From: Lithobates sylvaticus
Lineage: Eukaryota > Chordata > Amphibia > Anura > Ranidae
Assembly (NCBI GenBank): GCA_028564925.1
Contig: CM053032.1
Span: 114,259,490-114,323,489 of the forward strand
Length of the DNA stretch: 64,000 nucleotides
Direction of reading: 5' to 3'
Of this stretch, positions 32,153 through 42,325 are shown one piece after another. Made by a program: the position numbers and the translations under genes. The notes below the pieces were generated by a model. That model was not told the DNA's origin, searched no databases, and saw only the letters and a program-made list of their open reading frames with translations. Numbering within the stretch: position 1 is the first letter of the stretch; every line of letters starts with the position of its first letter.

Positions 32153-34768
32153 ATGGATTACAATGAAATCCTTTATTATTCTCTGCTGGCAGAAGAGGAT
32201 GGTGAATCTTGTTGTCAGATTTTAAAAGGATGGACTAGTGACCAGCTGATGGAAACCATCCGATCAGCTCATTCCCTAGTGGATCAAGGCTACATGTTAT
32301 TTGAGGATGTTCAGCACCTAATTAAATTATGTGCAAAGCCAGCCCTGTCATGGTTTCCAGAAGGAAGTGATGATTTCTCTCCCCCCTTCAATTATGGCCA
32401 AGTTGAATCTCTGGTATGGTTGTTAAAGGATGATCCAGCCTATTTCATTGAACGGTATTCCTCTTGTTCACAGCAGGTGTTGACTGATTGCATCCATTCA
32501 GTGCAATCTCTGGTTAGTCAGGCTGTGTGTGAACCAGCGTTTGTCCAACCTGTGCTACAAGCATGGTCAGATCTCTTGTATTTAGCTAAGCCCCAACATC
32601 CCAGCCCTGTCATTAATCACCTGCCTTCTCAAGTATCTATCTCCCCATTGCCTATGGCAACCTCAGCTACAGCCCAGTTTTCTCTGCTTTCTACCAAAAA
32701 CTATTATCCAGTCGCCAAGTGTAGCACCTATCCTGCCTTCAGCCCACCTGCCTCTTCTCCTCCACCTGTAACAGTCCCACAAAATCCTCCTCCAGCCACT
32801 GTTCCTTGGTCTTCATTTTGCCCAGAAACTTTCTTTTCTTACAGCCCTGCACCCACGTACAAAGCTGCAGTGGCTAAGCCAGAAAAGAAACGGAAGTTCT
32901 TTCCGACCCACACTATCCTGCCAGTAACTCAACCTGCCTCCACCCCAACCAACCTGTTCCAGCCTGACGTCCCAGTTCCTGCTACCCAGCCTGACGTCCC
33001 AGTTCCTGCTACCCAGTCTGACGTCCCAGTTCCTGCTACCCAGCCTGACGTCCCAGTTCCTGCTACCCAGCCTGACGTCCCAGTTCCTGCTACCCAGCCT
33101 GACGTCCCAGTTCCTGCTACCCAGCCTGACGTCCCAGTTCCTGCTACCCAGCTTGACGTCCCAACCTTCCAGTCTGATGTCCTGGTACCAGCCTTCCAGC
33201 CTGACATCCCAGCCTTCCAGTCTGATGTCCTGGTGTCGGCCTTCCGGTCTGATGTCCCAGCCTTCCAGTCTGATGTCCTGGTGCCAACCTTCCAGCTTGA
33301 CGTCCCTGCCTTCCAGTCTGATGACCCGCTGCCAGATTTCCAGCCTGATGACCCGCTGCCAGACTTCCAGCTTGATTACCCGCTGCCAGCTTCCCAGTCT
33401 GCTGTCCCTTTCCCTGCCTTCCAGTCTGATGACCCGCTGCCAGCTTTCCAGCCTGATGACCCGCTGCCAGACTTCCAGCTTGATTACCCGCTGCCAGCTT
33501 CCCAGTCTGCTGTCCCTGTGCCGGCCTTCCAGTCTGCTGTCCCTGTGCCGGCCTTCCAGTCTGCTGTCCCTGTGCCGGCCTTCCAGTCTGCTGTCCCGGT
33601 GCCGGCCTTCCAGTCTGCTGTCCCGGTGCCGGCCTTCCAGTCTGCTGTCCCGGTGCCGGCCTTCCAGTCTGCTGTCTCGGTGCCGGCCTTCCAGTCTGCT
33701 GTCTCGGTGCCGGCCTTCCAGTCTGCTGTCTCGGTGCCGGCCTTCCAGTCTGCTGTCTCGGTGCCGGCCTTCCAGTCTGCTGTCTCGGTGCCGGCCTTCC
33801 AGTCTGCTGTCTCGGTGCCGTCCTTCCAATCTGCTGTCTCGGTGCCGGCTTCCCAGTCGGATGTGCCAGCCTCCCGGTCTGATGTGCCTGTTATCCAGCC
33901 TGCCCTTACGGTACTTGCTGTTCGGCCTAAGGTCCCAGTGTCTGCTGCCCAGCCCGATGAGTTCCTGTCTGCTGCCCAGCCCGATGAGTTCCTGTCTGCT
34001 GCCCAGCCCGATGAGTTCCTGTCTGCTGCCCAGCCCGATGAGTTCCTGTCTGCTGCCCAGCCCGATGTGTTCCTGTCTGCTGCCCAGCCCGATGTGTTCC
34101 TGTCTGCTGCCCAGCCCGATGTGTTCCTGTCTGCTGCCCAGCCCGATGTGTTCCTGTCTGCTGCCCAGCCCGATGTGTTCCTGTCTGCTGCCCAGCCCGA
34201 TGTGTTCCTGTCTGCTGCCCAGCTTGATGTGCCTGTTCCTGCTGCCCAGCCTGATGTGCCTGTTCCTGCTGCCCAGCCTGATGTGCCTGTTCCTGCTGCC
34301 CAGCCTGATGTGCCTGTTCCTGCTGCCCAGCCTGATGTGCCTGTTCCTGCTGCCCAGCCTGATGTGCCTGTTCCTGCTGCCCAGCCTGATGTGCCTGTTC
34401 CTGCTGCCCAGCCTGATGTGCCTGTTCCTGCATCCCAGCCTGATGTGCCCGTGCCTGCTGCCCAGCTTGAAGTGCCTGCTGTCCACCTCGATGCCATGGA
34501 CTTGTCCCAGCAGCAGCTAGTTGGAGCGTCCGGAGGCCGCTCCTTTGAGGGGGGGTACTGTCAGGAATGGATCCGTCCGCTGGTAAGACCCATCATTTGG
34601 CGTGCAGTACTGTGGTCCACCAGCAGGTGTCTCCTGGCAGTTTATAACTGTCAGGAGAGGCCTTCCCTGCTGGAATATCACCTTTGGGCCGCAGTGCTGG
34701 CGTCCACCAGCGGATGGATCCTGGCAGTGTGGAGTAGACAGCTCTTTCTGCGCTCAGCTGTCACATGA
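32153..34768 (+). CDS. Gag-like protein with 9-residue repeats
   Basis: The ATG at 32153 opens MDYNEILYYSLLAEEDGESC and the frame stays open for 871 codons, running a little way into the 3' LTR. The first 260 residues are a helical, acidic/aromatic domain that I do not recognise. It sits where gag belongs, so a capsid-like role is inference from position only. Residues about 265-780 are tandem 9-residue repeats (QPDVPVPAT, FQSAVPVPA, AAQPDEFLS and AAQPDVPVP types), coded by a 27-bp minisatellite. The N-terminus also has a proline-rich linker (PPASSPPPVTVPQNPPP). No zinc knuckle, protease or polymerase is seen. Confidence 0.7.
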   Translation: MDYNEILYYSLLAEEDGESCCQILKGWTSDQLMETIRSAHSLVDQGYMLFEDVQHLIKLCAKPALSWFPEGSDDFSPPFNYGQVESLVWLLKDDPAYFIERYSSCSQQVLTDCIHSVQSLVSQAVCEPAFVQPVLQAWSDLLYLAKPQHPSPVINHLPSQVSISPLPMATSATAQFSLLSTKNYYPVAKCSTYPAFSPPASSPPPVTVPQNPPPATVPWSSFCPETFFSYSPAPTYKAAVAKPEKKRKFFPTHTILPVTQPASTPTNLFQPDVPVPATQPDVPVPATQSDVPVPATQPDVPVPATQPDVPVPATQPDVPVPATQPDVPVPATQLDVPTFQSDVLVPAFQPDIPAFQSDVLVSAFRSDVPAFQSDVLVPTFQLDVPAFQSDDPLPDFQPDDPLPDFQLDYPLPASQSAVPFPAFQSDDPLPAFQPDDPLPDFQLDYPLPASQSAVPVPAFQSAVPVPAFQSAVPVPAFQSAVPVPAFQSAVPVPAFQSAVPVPAFQSAVSVPAFQSAVSVPAFQSAVSVPAFQSAVSVPAFQSAVSVPAFQSAVSVPSFQSAVSVPASQSDVPASRSDVPVIQPALTVLAVRPKVPVSAAQPDEFLSAAQPDEFLSAAQPDEFLSAAQPDEFLSAAQPDVFLSAAQPDVFLSAAQPDVFLSAAQPDVFLSAAQPDVFLSAAQPDVFLSAAQLDVPVPAAQPDVPVPAAQPDVPVPAAQPDVPVPAAQPDVPVPAAQPDVPVPAAQPDVPVPAAQPDVPVPASQPDVPVPAAQLEVPAVHLDAMDLSQQQLVGASGGRSFEGGYCQEWIRPLVRPIIWRAVLWSTSRCLLAVYNCQERPSLLEYHLWAAVLASTSGWILAVWSRQLFLRSAVT
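32940..34486 (+). repeat. 27-bp minisatellite inside the gag-like ORF
   Basis: About 55 units of 27 bp, in frame, in three or four homogenised blocks: CAGCCTGACGTCCCAGTTCC units (32970-33160), TTCCAGTCTGCTGTCC units (33500-33840), GCCCAGCCCGATGWGTTCCT units (33945-34210) and CAGCCTGATGTGCCTGTTCC units (34220-34430). Divergent units lie between them. Confidence 0.92.
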
Positions 34769-35187
34769 GGCCAATCACTGGCAGATTATAAATACCCGGC
34801 CAGCCCTCACACACTTGCCTTGGTATCTCTTTTCCATGTGCCCTGAACCTGTGACCTGAGACCTGTAACATGTACCCTGTTCCCTTCCCATCCTGATCCT
34901 GTGTTCCTGAGTTCCTGCTCCTTGTTGCCTTTCCCATCCTTAGTTCCCTCTCCCATCCTGCCCTTGTTCCTCTGCTGATCTCCCGTGAATGACCCTGGCT
35001 TGGCTAATCGTTTGTGATTCTGGTATTGCCCATTTATTGTATATATTATTTGTTTGTAGTTTGTGGTTGGTAGTGCACTATTTGTTTTCACTTCTTGTCA
35101 TTTATTTAAATAAACACTTATTTCACTTATGTGTTTTGGGTTTCCTCTGTGCAGTCCACGCAGTCTGGTCTACTAATTTCCCTGATA
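34559..35187 (+). repeat. 3' LTR
   Basis: About 629 bp, nearly identical to the 5' LTR apart from the segment around 34840-34890. There it has ACCTGTGACCTGAGACCTGT-type sequence instead of the CCCTT run. Confidence 0.9.
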
Positions 35188-37521
35188 GTGCCCAGGTAAC
35201 TTAGTGCCGCCGTCACCCATTTGAAGCTAAAATTTGGTTTAATCATATTGCGAGTCGTGGTTTGCAACGCCACTCCCATCGCTTCTGATTTAGTATAGTT
35301 TATTTTAAAGTTGGATAAACTACCATAGGTTTCAAATTCTTTCATAAGGTTGGGAGTCGAGGTGTGTGGAGAAGAGCAAGTCATCCGCATAGGCTGAAAT
35401 TTTATAATTCCGCTCTCCTATTTTTAGACCTTGAATGTCCGGGTTCTGCCTTATTTTATTTAATAATGGTTCTATCGACAGGGAAAACAGCAAGGGTGAG
35501 AGGGGGTATCCCTGTCGTGTACCGTTTGAAAGTTTAAAAGGTTTAGAAAATATTCCATTCACTTTTACCTCCGCTTTTGGAAAAGTATATGAGCTCATGA
35601 TCCACTTGATCATTTGATCACCCATGCCCACAAATCTCAAAACTTCAAACAGGAAGGACCATCTAACCTTGACAAATGCCTTCTCCGTGCTCAAGAAAAC
35701 ACAGGGGGTACTTGTCTTATGGGCATGGTGGACCAGGTTAAGTATTTTAATCGTGTTATCCCTCGCCTCCCGCGAGGGAATACACCCTACTTGATCCAGA
35801 TCCACCAGCTGACTAAGCAGTGGTTGAATTCATGAAGCTAAAATTTTAGTAAAAAGCTTCAAATTTACGTTTAGCAATGAGATCGGCCTATAACTGCTGC
35901 ATTCCGACGGGTCCTTCCCTTCCTTCGGGATCACCGTAATATACGCCAAAAGTGAATCCGGAGGGAATGCAGCAGTTTGGCCTAAGGCATTGAAGACCCT
36001 TACCAACTGGTTGTTTAGCTGTAGTGAAATTTTTTTATAATATTGTAAAGTGAAGCCATCCGGGCCAGGGGCCTTCCCTGGCTTCACCGTTTTTATCACT
36101 GCATTCAATTCCTCCACCAAAATAGGGGCTTCCAATTTACCACGTTCTAAGGATGGTAACCTTGAGAGTTTTGCCGAGGAGAGATATTCCTCCAATACTG
36201 ATGTGGGCGTCGGCATTGATTCCAAATTATATAGTGAGGAATAATATTCTCCGAATATCTGAGCTATCCCTTTCGGCTGAGAAATGAATTGCCCATTCTT
36301 CCCCTTTATTTGAGGTATATATGTTGTCATGCTTTTTTCTTTAAGTTTACCTGCTAGTAATTTAGTACATTTATCTCCCAGTTCGTAAGCTGTCCTCCTG
36401 CCTTTCTGTATTATTGCTTTAGCTTTAAACCGCATAACGTCCGTAAGCTGGCACCTCAAGTTCTCTAGGTCTCTACTCGTAGAGGATATCTGCGTCCTCT
36501 TGTGCTGAAATTCCAGTTCCTGAATCTCCTGTAAAAGTTTCTTAACTTGTTTTTCTCTCTTTCTTTAGTTTAGTACCATATTTAATCAGGATGCCCCTGA
36601 TTACTGTTTTGTGGGCCTCCTACACTATACCGGGATTACTTCCAGGGGTGTCATTTATCTGAAAGTAAGCCTCAATTTCTTTTGCTACTTCTTCCTGAAT
36701 TTCAAGGTTTTGTAGCAAGCTCTTGTTCAAGCGCCACCTTCTATCCGGGGCGCACCCTGAACTAGAAAATGATAGACACAAGTAATCGGGGCATGGTCTG
36801 ACAACGTTATGCTTCCTATAGTCACCTCTGATATCATAGAAAGTAAATAATGTGGGATCAGGAAGAGATCAATGCGGGAATAAGTCTGGTGGGGATTAGA
36901 GAAGAAGGTATAATCCCTCTCTCCAGCATGCATAATCCGCCAAGCATCCACCAGTTGTGTTTCATGTAATTTCCTCAATATTCCTCTCCTGATACCGTGT
37001 GGAACAGACGATGTCCTTGCGGATGTATCTATTTTGGGGTCTAAGGCGATATTGAAATCGCCTCCCAGAATCAGCTTGCCTTCCGAGAATTCTATTAGTT
37101 TTGTAAGGGTCTTTCTTAGGAATGAGTCTTGTAGAACATTTGGCGCATATAAAGTTGCCAGAGTCACCTTCACCCCTCCCATATGTCCCTTCAAAAAAAG
37201 AAACCGGCCCTTTATATCTACCCGTTTGTCTATCAGAGACCAAGGGACCCGACTCGCAATCATAATCGATACCCCTTTTGATTTTGCCTCCTGGTTTGAG
37301 GCATGGTATACACACGGGAAAAATCTATTCTGAAGAAGCGGAAATCCGCTTGCCTTAAAATGGGTTTCCTGTATGAAGGCCACGTCTGTACGCATATGTT
37401 TCAGATCATTGAGAAGCATCCTTCTTTTTTCTGGGACATTAAGTCCTTTGGCGTTCATAGAGGTCACCCTGATTTCCTCCATCTCGCAGGGAAGGGAAGC
37501 ACCCACCTCTGAACCACACAC

Positions 37522-39316
37522 CTATGGCTCAGTGGGTGCAGTCCTATCTAAGGGGTTGGTCCAAAATGACTACGGAGCTCTGCTCCTTCCTCCCTCCCTC
37601 GCCCTGCGCCCTTGTATGAGTAATTTAATTCATTCTCCATACATCTATAGGTGCCTTTCTTCTTCAACCCTTATGGGGCGGAAAAAAAGAAATAAAAATA
37701 AAATAGAGAATAGAAAACCCTAACCTGACATATCCATATCATAACTGCAAACTGGAGAGAGAGGATTAACTTCACTTATTATCTTCTATGTCCTCAAGTT
37801 CCCCTTGCCCCCCTCCCTTCTACCTCTATGTAATCCTACCCCAGTCCCATTCCCACTCTCCTACTTCTACTGTCTCCTTCTCCTCCGTCCCCTCTTCCCC
37901 ACCCCCCTCTTTTTATCCCCCCTAAGTAACCATCCCTATTCACTAATTCCTCCTCCTCCCTCCCCCCGCTCCCTCATAGCAGGGGTCTAAATTATGGGTA
38001 TTCTCCCAATTCCTCCAGCTTCCTCTCTCTCCCTCCTCCCCGTCTCCCCTCTATGGATGTATATATGTATATATGCATATATCCCTCCTCTAGTTGGCTC
38101 CTGTTATATCTCCCCTACATTTATTTGATTCTTCTATATTGTCCCATTAGTTTACTTCTCTTTCCCACACAGGTGCCGATTTAGTTTCCTTGTGTTCCCT
38201 CCCCTACTATTTCCTTTTTAATTACAAAAAACCCCTCCCTCACTCAGTTACACCTCCCCCCCCATCGCCCCTCCTTATCCTACCCAAACCCTATACCTTT
38301 TGTTACCCACCCCCCCCTTAATTCATACCTTATGTGTTTATCACGATGGAACCTGTTATATTCTACCTATTTCCCTTATAACTAATGGTCCTTATTTTTG
38401 ACGATCTGCAAGAATCAAGGTCTGTTTACATATCTCATATTAGAAGTGGGGGATGGTGAGAAAAAAGCACAAAAATAAAAACTAAAAAAAACGAGGTAAG
38501 AGGAGGGTTACCCCCCCCCCCACCTCCCTCCACATAAAAATTATAAAGACCTCAGTGCTATACAATACAGTATGGAACCCTCCAGCCCTCCAACTCTAGG
38601 GGGGGAGAGAGAGAGAGAAACAAAATCGAGAAAAAAAAAAAGAAAAGAAAAAAAGTTTTTTTGTCTCCTCTCTTTCCCTGTTCCCCACCCCCCTCATGTG
38701 CAATAATAATAACAAAATTAATCACAATATAACTTATGTGACCGTGTATACCTTTTGTGCGAGAAAAAAAATAAAATAAAAAAAAATGTAATAAAAATGA
38801 GGAACTCTGATTGCCACCTAGGAGGGTGCAGGAGTTCCACATCCACCTCCCCTCCCATTTTCCAGTGCATTTCTAGTTTTAGTTGCTCTAAAGTAGCAAA
38901 CTATGATAACCCCCCCTTATATGCATATGTGCATCCACACATCCGAATACATTTGTGTATCTAACTATCTGAAAACCTAGAGGGCTCCCTGATTACATAA
39001 ATCTTCCTGAGTCAAAAACATTGATAAGCCAGAAAAATGGCGGGGTTCCCCACACATATACTGATATACATCCCCCCCCAAAAAAAAAGGAAAAAAAGAA
39101 AAAAAAAGGGGGGAAGAGAGGCAAAGGAGCATAAAAAAAAGGGGTGGGAGGGGGGATGGCAGGGGGGATGGGAGAGAGAACCCAAAACTTAGGTGAAACT
39201 TAGTCCCCAAGGGTACAGTAAGTCATTGGGTTTGAAATGAAAAATGTAAATTTTTCCTAAAAAAATAAATAAAAGGCTGGGGTCTTCTCTCCTCCTCTTC
39301 CTGAAAGGTTAAAGTT
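37522..39316. other. Pyrimidine-rich spacer inside L1b
   Basis: Non-coding stretch between ORF2 and the ORF1 end of L1b. It is rich in CCCTCC/CTTCC on the + strand (37800-38340), with A- and G-runs at 38490-38720 and 39068-39170. At 1.8 kb it is long for an L1 inter-ORF region, so part could be another degraded insert. No genes seen. Confidence 0.45.
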
Positions 39317-39475
39317 CTAACTCTTCTGTCCCCCCCGTTCATTTTGTCGGCCCAAATGTTGTAACCAATTTGGTATCTCTACTGCCTCTTCTCCCAAAAA
39401 AGAAAACCGCTCGGGTAGATCCATAGGTTGCCGCAGGACAAATGACCTAGAGTCTTTCTTCACTATTAAAGAGTG
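39317..39475 (-). pseudogene. L1b ORF1 C-terminal end (uninverted part)
   Basis: The minus strand reads SLIVKKDSRSFVLRQPMD then LPERFSFLGEEAVEIPNWL, the usual last block of Tx1-type L1 ORF1 proteins. Its upstream neighbour on the same strand is not ORF1: the rest of ORF1 lies inverted to the right. Junction at about 39475. Confidence 0.75.
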
Positions 39476-39613
39476 AAGGTGGTCAAGGATGATGGAGTAG
39501 GAAGACACACTCTAGCTTTGCTCCCTCCATCCCCCAGGCGTGTATGTGAAGCCGGGCTGTTTTTAGCCCGGCGTTTAAACTGACTGATTTCTCCGGGTGA
39601 CTTATATGCCGGA

Positions 39614-40556
39614 ATGAGAAGGAGAGAGGAGAGAAACCAGAGGAGACCTGTCCAGCCGGAAATTCCGCAAAATTTTCCCCGCACAAGAGCAGCGGTGTCC
39701 CGTATGTGTGAACCGGGAGGGAGGCTGGACGGAGAACCGAGTCCTTTGGGGAACGCTGCAAGCTCCTCCCCTACGCTATCAACGCTGCAGATGGGGACGC
39801 CGGTCATGCAGAGCGAGGAGGCGGGCGTGGAGGGGAAAGGAGAGGAGACGCTCTGGCAGATACTGAGGGGGGCTGAGGCACCGAACACACAGGGAGAAGA
39901 AGCAGACCTCAGAGTGCTTCTGCGGGCTCTCCCAACACGGGCAGACCTGCAGGCACTCCCTACACAAGTAGATTTGGAGGGATGGATGTCCCGTATAGAA
40001 GAGATCCACCGCAGGGACTTTGAGGAAGTGCGGTCGGCGGTGCAGCGGCTCTCGGAGAGATTGACGGCCAGAGAGGACGAACAGGTGTCGCTGACAGAGC
40101 GAGTTGCATGGCTGGAGCATGTACAGTCTGTTTATGACTTGCATGTCCCCTCAATACAGCTCCGTTTAGAAGAGTTAGAGGACCGCAGCAGAAGGAAAAA
40201 TTTAAGGTTCAGGGGGGTGCCGGAGACAGTGGGGAGAGAAGCACTACAGTCAACCATACAGGGAATATGCCAGAAACTTGTTACTCAGATTCCCCTTCAG
40301 GACTTAGAATTCGAAAGGCTGCATAGAGTGATGGGTCCCCCTTCTCCCAACCCTGAGAGACCGCGAGATGTGATTTGTTGTTTCCATAGATATGTACACA
40401 AGGAACTGATAAGCCGGAAGGCCTGGGCCGCAGGAGAGGTGTCATATGAGGGAATGCGGATAAAAATCCTGCCAGATTTATCTAGAGCTACCCTGCAGAG
40501 AAGAACTTTGTTACGTCCTCTTTTGGACAGAATAAAAAAGTCGGGGGGCTCATATC
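39614..40556 (+). pseudogene. L1b ORF1 N-terminal and middle part (inverted)
   Basis: A + strand open frame of about 314 codons: a charged N-terminus, a coiled coil (about residues 95-180, with RIEEIHRRDFEEVRSAVQRL and LERVAWLEHV-like heptads), then the RRM-like block LEDRSRRKNLRFRGVPE and the C-terminal start (RATLQRRTLLRPLLDRIKK, SGGSYP). This is L1 ORF1p, an RNA chaperone that forms trimers. It stops at SYP, exactly where the minus-strand piece (39475) takes up after about five residues. The frame is otherwise open. Confidence 0.85.
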
Positions 40557-40564
40557 CAGTGATG

Positions 40565-41208
40565 TAAGTAACTGAGTTAAAATAAACTGAGTTACCTAAC
40601 GCAGTTACTTTAGAGGGTAACGAGTAATCTAACTGATTACTTTTCCCCTCATGGTAACTCAGTTCCCATTACTTTGGCTTAGTTACCCCAATTACATCTA
40701 CCGCCACTTGATGGCAGTAGTGTAATTCCAGTGTCCTGCCGAAAAAGTTCCCCCGCCGGATAAGGACCCCCCTGTACTGCGAGGCGCAGGGCTTGCACAG
40801 TACGAAGGACTACGGAGCTTCCGAAAATTGCCGAACCTAAACAGCTCTGAGTGAACTCTACACTGCGCAGGTGCAGTTAACATGTAATTGTACGAGGCGA
40901 TGCCGCACGCTCCTGATGCTCGTGCTACTCTGCAGGGGGCGTCTATCGTGTAAGTAAGGGGCGGGTCTAGTATTACTGTAACCAAGGGGTGCATTTATTA
41001 TTATTGTTATATATCGAGCTCTGCCCATTAATTTAACATTCGTCTCTTCTGTAGCCATCCGCCCCTTACACGATATAATAATAATAGACCCGCCCCTTGC
41101 TTACACACTATAACAGATCTGCCCCTTGGTTAGAGTATTAATAGAGCAGCCCCTAGGTTACACGATATATAAGATGACCAACACTGCTCATATCGGTGGG
41201 GTTACCCG
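40565..41208. mobile_element. Unclassified insert in the right TSD of L1b
   Basis: It separates CAGTGATG (40557-40564) from GGACCCTTACTTTTT (41209 on), which are contiguous in the left TSD copy. The first 140 bp are rich in GTAACT/AGTTAC words in both orientations (a foldback start). The end holds three or four degenerate copies of CCGCCCCTTGSTTACACRATAT (41070-41170). No coding capacity and no clear terminal repeats; type unknown. Confidence 0.6.
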
Positions 41209-42325
41209 GGACCCTTACTTTTTAATATCTTTATAAATGATATTGGGTCTGGGATTAAAAGTAACATTTCTGTCTTTGCAGATGACACCAAGCTATGCAG
41301 TGGAATAACGTCCTTACAGGAGGTCTCCAATTTACAAGCCAACATCAATGCTCTGTCTAATTGGGCGACTATGTGGCAGATGAGGTTTAATGTTGATAAA
41401 TGTAAAGTTATGCACTTGGGGGCTAAGAATATGCATGCATCATACATACTAGGGGGAGTATAACTGGGGGAATCCCTAGTGGAGAAGGATCTGGGGGTTT
41501 TGGTAGATCATAAGCTCAATAATAGCATGCAATGTCAAGCTGCGGTTTCCAAAGCAAGCAAAGTCCTTTCTTGTATTAAGAGAGGTATGGACTCCAGAGA
41601 GAGAGATATCATTTTGCCCCTGTTCAAATCATTAGTAAGACCTCATCTGGAATATGCAGTTCAGTTTTGGGCACCAGTTTTTAAAAAAGGATATCAGGGA
41701 ACTGCAGAAAGTGCAGAGAAGGGCAACCAAACTGATAAGAGGCATGGAGGAGCTCAGCTATGAGGAAAGATTAGAGGAACTGAATTTATTCACTCTTGAG
41801 AAGAGGAGAATAAGGGGGGATATGATCAACATGTACAAATATATAAGGGGTCCATATAGTGAACTTGGTGTTGAGTTATTCACTTTACGGTCAACACAGA
41901 GGACAAGGGGGCACTCTTTACGTCTAGAGGAAAAGAGATTTCATCTCCAAATACGGAAAGAGCTGTGAAAATGTGGAATAGACTCCCTCCAGAGGTGGTT
42001 CTGGCTAACTCAGTAGATTGCATTAAGAAAGGCCTGGATACTTTCCTAAATGTACATAATATAACTGGGTACTAACATTTATAGGTAAAGTTGATCCAGG
42101 GAAAATCCGATTGCTTCTAGGGGGATCAGGAAGGGGTCTTTTTCCCCTGCTGTAGCAGATTGGAGCATGCTCTTCTGGGTTTTTTTTTTTTTGCCTTCCT
42201 CTGGATCAACTGTGGGTATAGAATGGGCTATATTGGATTGTACGATATTTTTTATTTTTATTTATTATTTCTTTTTTTTTATGGTTGAACTGGATGGTCT
42301 TTTTTCGGCCTAGCTAACTATGTTA

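Larger units (their letters stand above)
31443..35187 (+). mobile_element. LTR retrotransposon with one gag-like ORF, no pol
   Basis: A 3745-bp element with two LTRs (31443-32082 and 34559-35187), a polypurine stretch GAGGGGGGG just before the second LTR, and a perfect 5-bp duplication GTGCC (31438-31442 and 35188-35192). The LTRs start TGTCAGG and end CCTGATA. By eye the LTRs differ at about eight bases plus some indels, so the insertion is young. It looks whole for what it carries but lacks protease, reverse transcriptase and integrase, so it would depend on another element. It sits inside L1b ORF2. Confidence 0.9.
29937..37521 (-). pseudogene. L1b ORF2: endonuclease, reverse transcriptase, zinc knuckle
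   Basis: Minus strand. Endonuclease 37521-36727: IRVTSMNAKGLNVPEKRR, DVAFIQETHF, LILGGDFNIAL, SRIDLFLIPH, TLSDHAPI. Reverse transcriptase about 36459-35195: GKAPGPDGFTLQYYK, SSYRPISLLNVN, FLSTEKAFVKVRW, LSNGTRQGYPLSPLLFSLSI and ISAYADDLLF (YADD). After the LTR element it continues at 31442 with WFGRCNIIKMCILPKFLYLF, then 31052-29937, ending with a zinc-knuckle-like CWHCGEEQGTLIHIFWSC. It belongs to the L1/Tx1 clade. Breaks: gaps in frame near 36700-36460, 35820, 35340, 31070-31060 and 30600. The LTR insert also splits it. Confidence 0.88.
29509..40556 (-). mobile_element. L1/Tx1-type LINE (L1b) with 5' inversion
   Basis: Inserted in the CR1/L2 LINE in reverse orientation. A T-run (A tail) at about 29509-29513 marks its 3' end. 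ORF2 lies on the minus strand (37521-29937), as does the end of ORF1 (39475-39317), but the rest of ORF1 with its 5' flank lies on the + strand (about 39480-40556). This is the structure made by twin priming. A 23-bp TSD starting CAGTGATGGGACCCTTAC is present at 29486-29508; its right copy is split (40557-40564 and 41209-41223). The element is itself split by an LTR element (31443-35187). Confidence 0.88.
26577..42050 (+). pseudogene. CR1/L2 ORF2: endonuclease and reverse transcriptase, in pieces
   Basis: Endonuclease: LFTNARSLPSKIGELEAL (26796 on), VIGIVETWL, VIIMGDFNYPEIDWS (to 27290). After the insert come LDLIISNHAELITNV and GSSDHNMISFDV near 28230 (the SDHN catalytic motif). Reverse transcriptase: VDKAPGPDGIHPRIL, SNYRPVSLTSI, YLDFAKAFDTVPH, SGVPQGSVMGPLLF (to 29507), then, after L1b, FINDIGSGIKSNI and FADDTKLC near 41277. 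The C-terminal region includes LVRPHLEYAVQFW and RRATKLIRGM. It has several frameshifts and stops, including in the 28450-28730, 29180 and 41460 regions. Not functional. Confidence 0.85.
25200..42325 (+). mobile_element. CR1/L2-type LINE, near full length, interrupted
   Basis: A + strand LINE with a 5' region holding a TATA-like word (CTATATAATC near 25421), ORF1 (25588-26576), ORF2 in pieces, and a 3' tail at 42285-42324 reading GTTGAACTGGATGGTC ... CTAACTATG. It is split by an 804-bp insert (27296-28099) and by L1b (about 29509-41208 with its companions). The start is approximate. The FADDTK reverse transcriptase motif and an ORF1 esterase place it in the CR1/L2 group; which clade exactly is not certain. 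Confidence 0.85.

Noticed and set aside
32813-34520. Long open frames on the minus strand and in another + frame over the 27-bp repeats (HIRLGSRNR-, TGTSGWAAG-, QAGQQEQAH- and CLLPSPMSS-type proteins)
   Set aside because: A repeat unit whose length is a multiple of three keeps several frames open at once. Only the frame with the ATG at 32153 extends into non-repeat sequence with normal composition.
37800-39300. A separate gene between L1b ORF1 and ORF2
   Set aside because: Strong pyrimidine skew and homopolymer runs; the open frames there have no recognisable domain.
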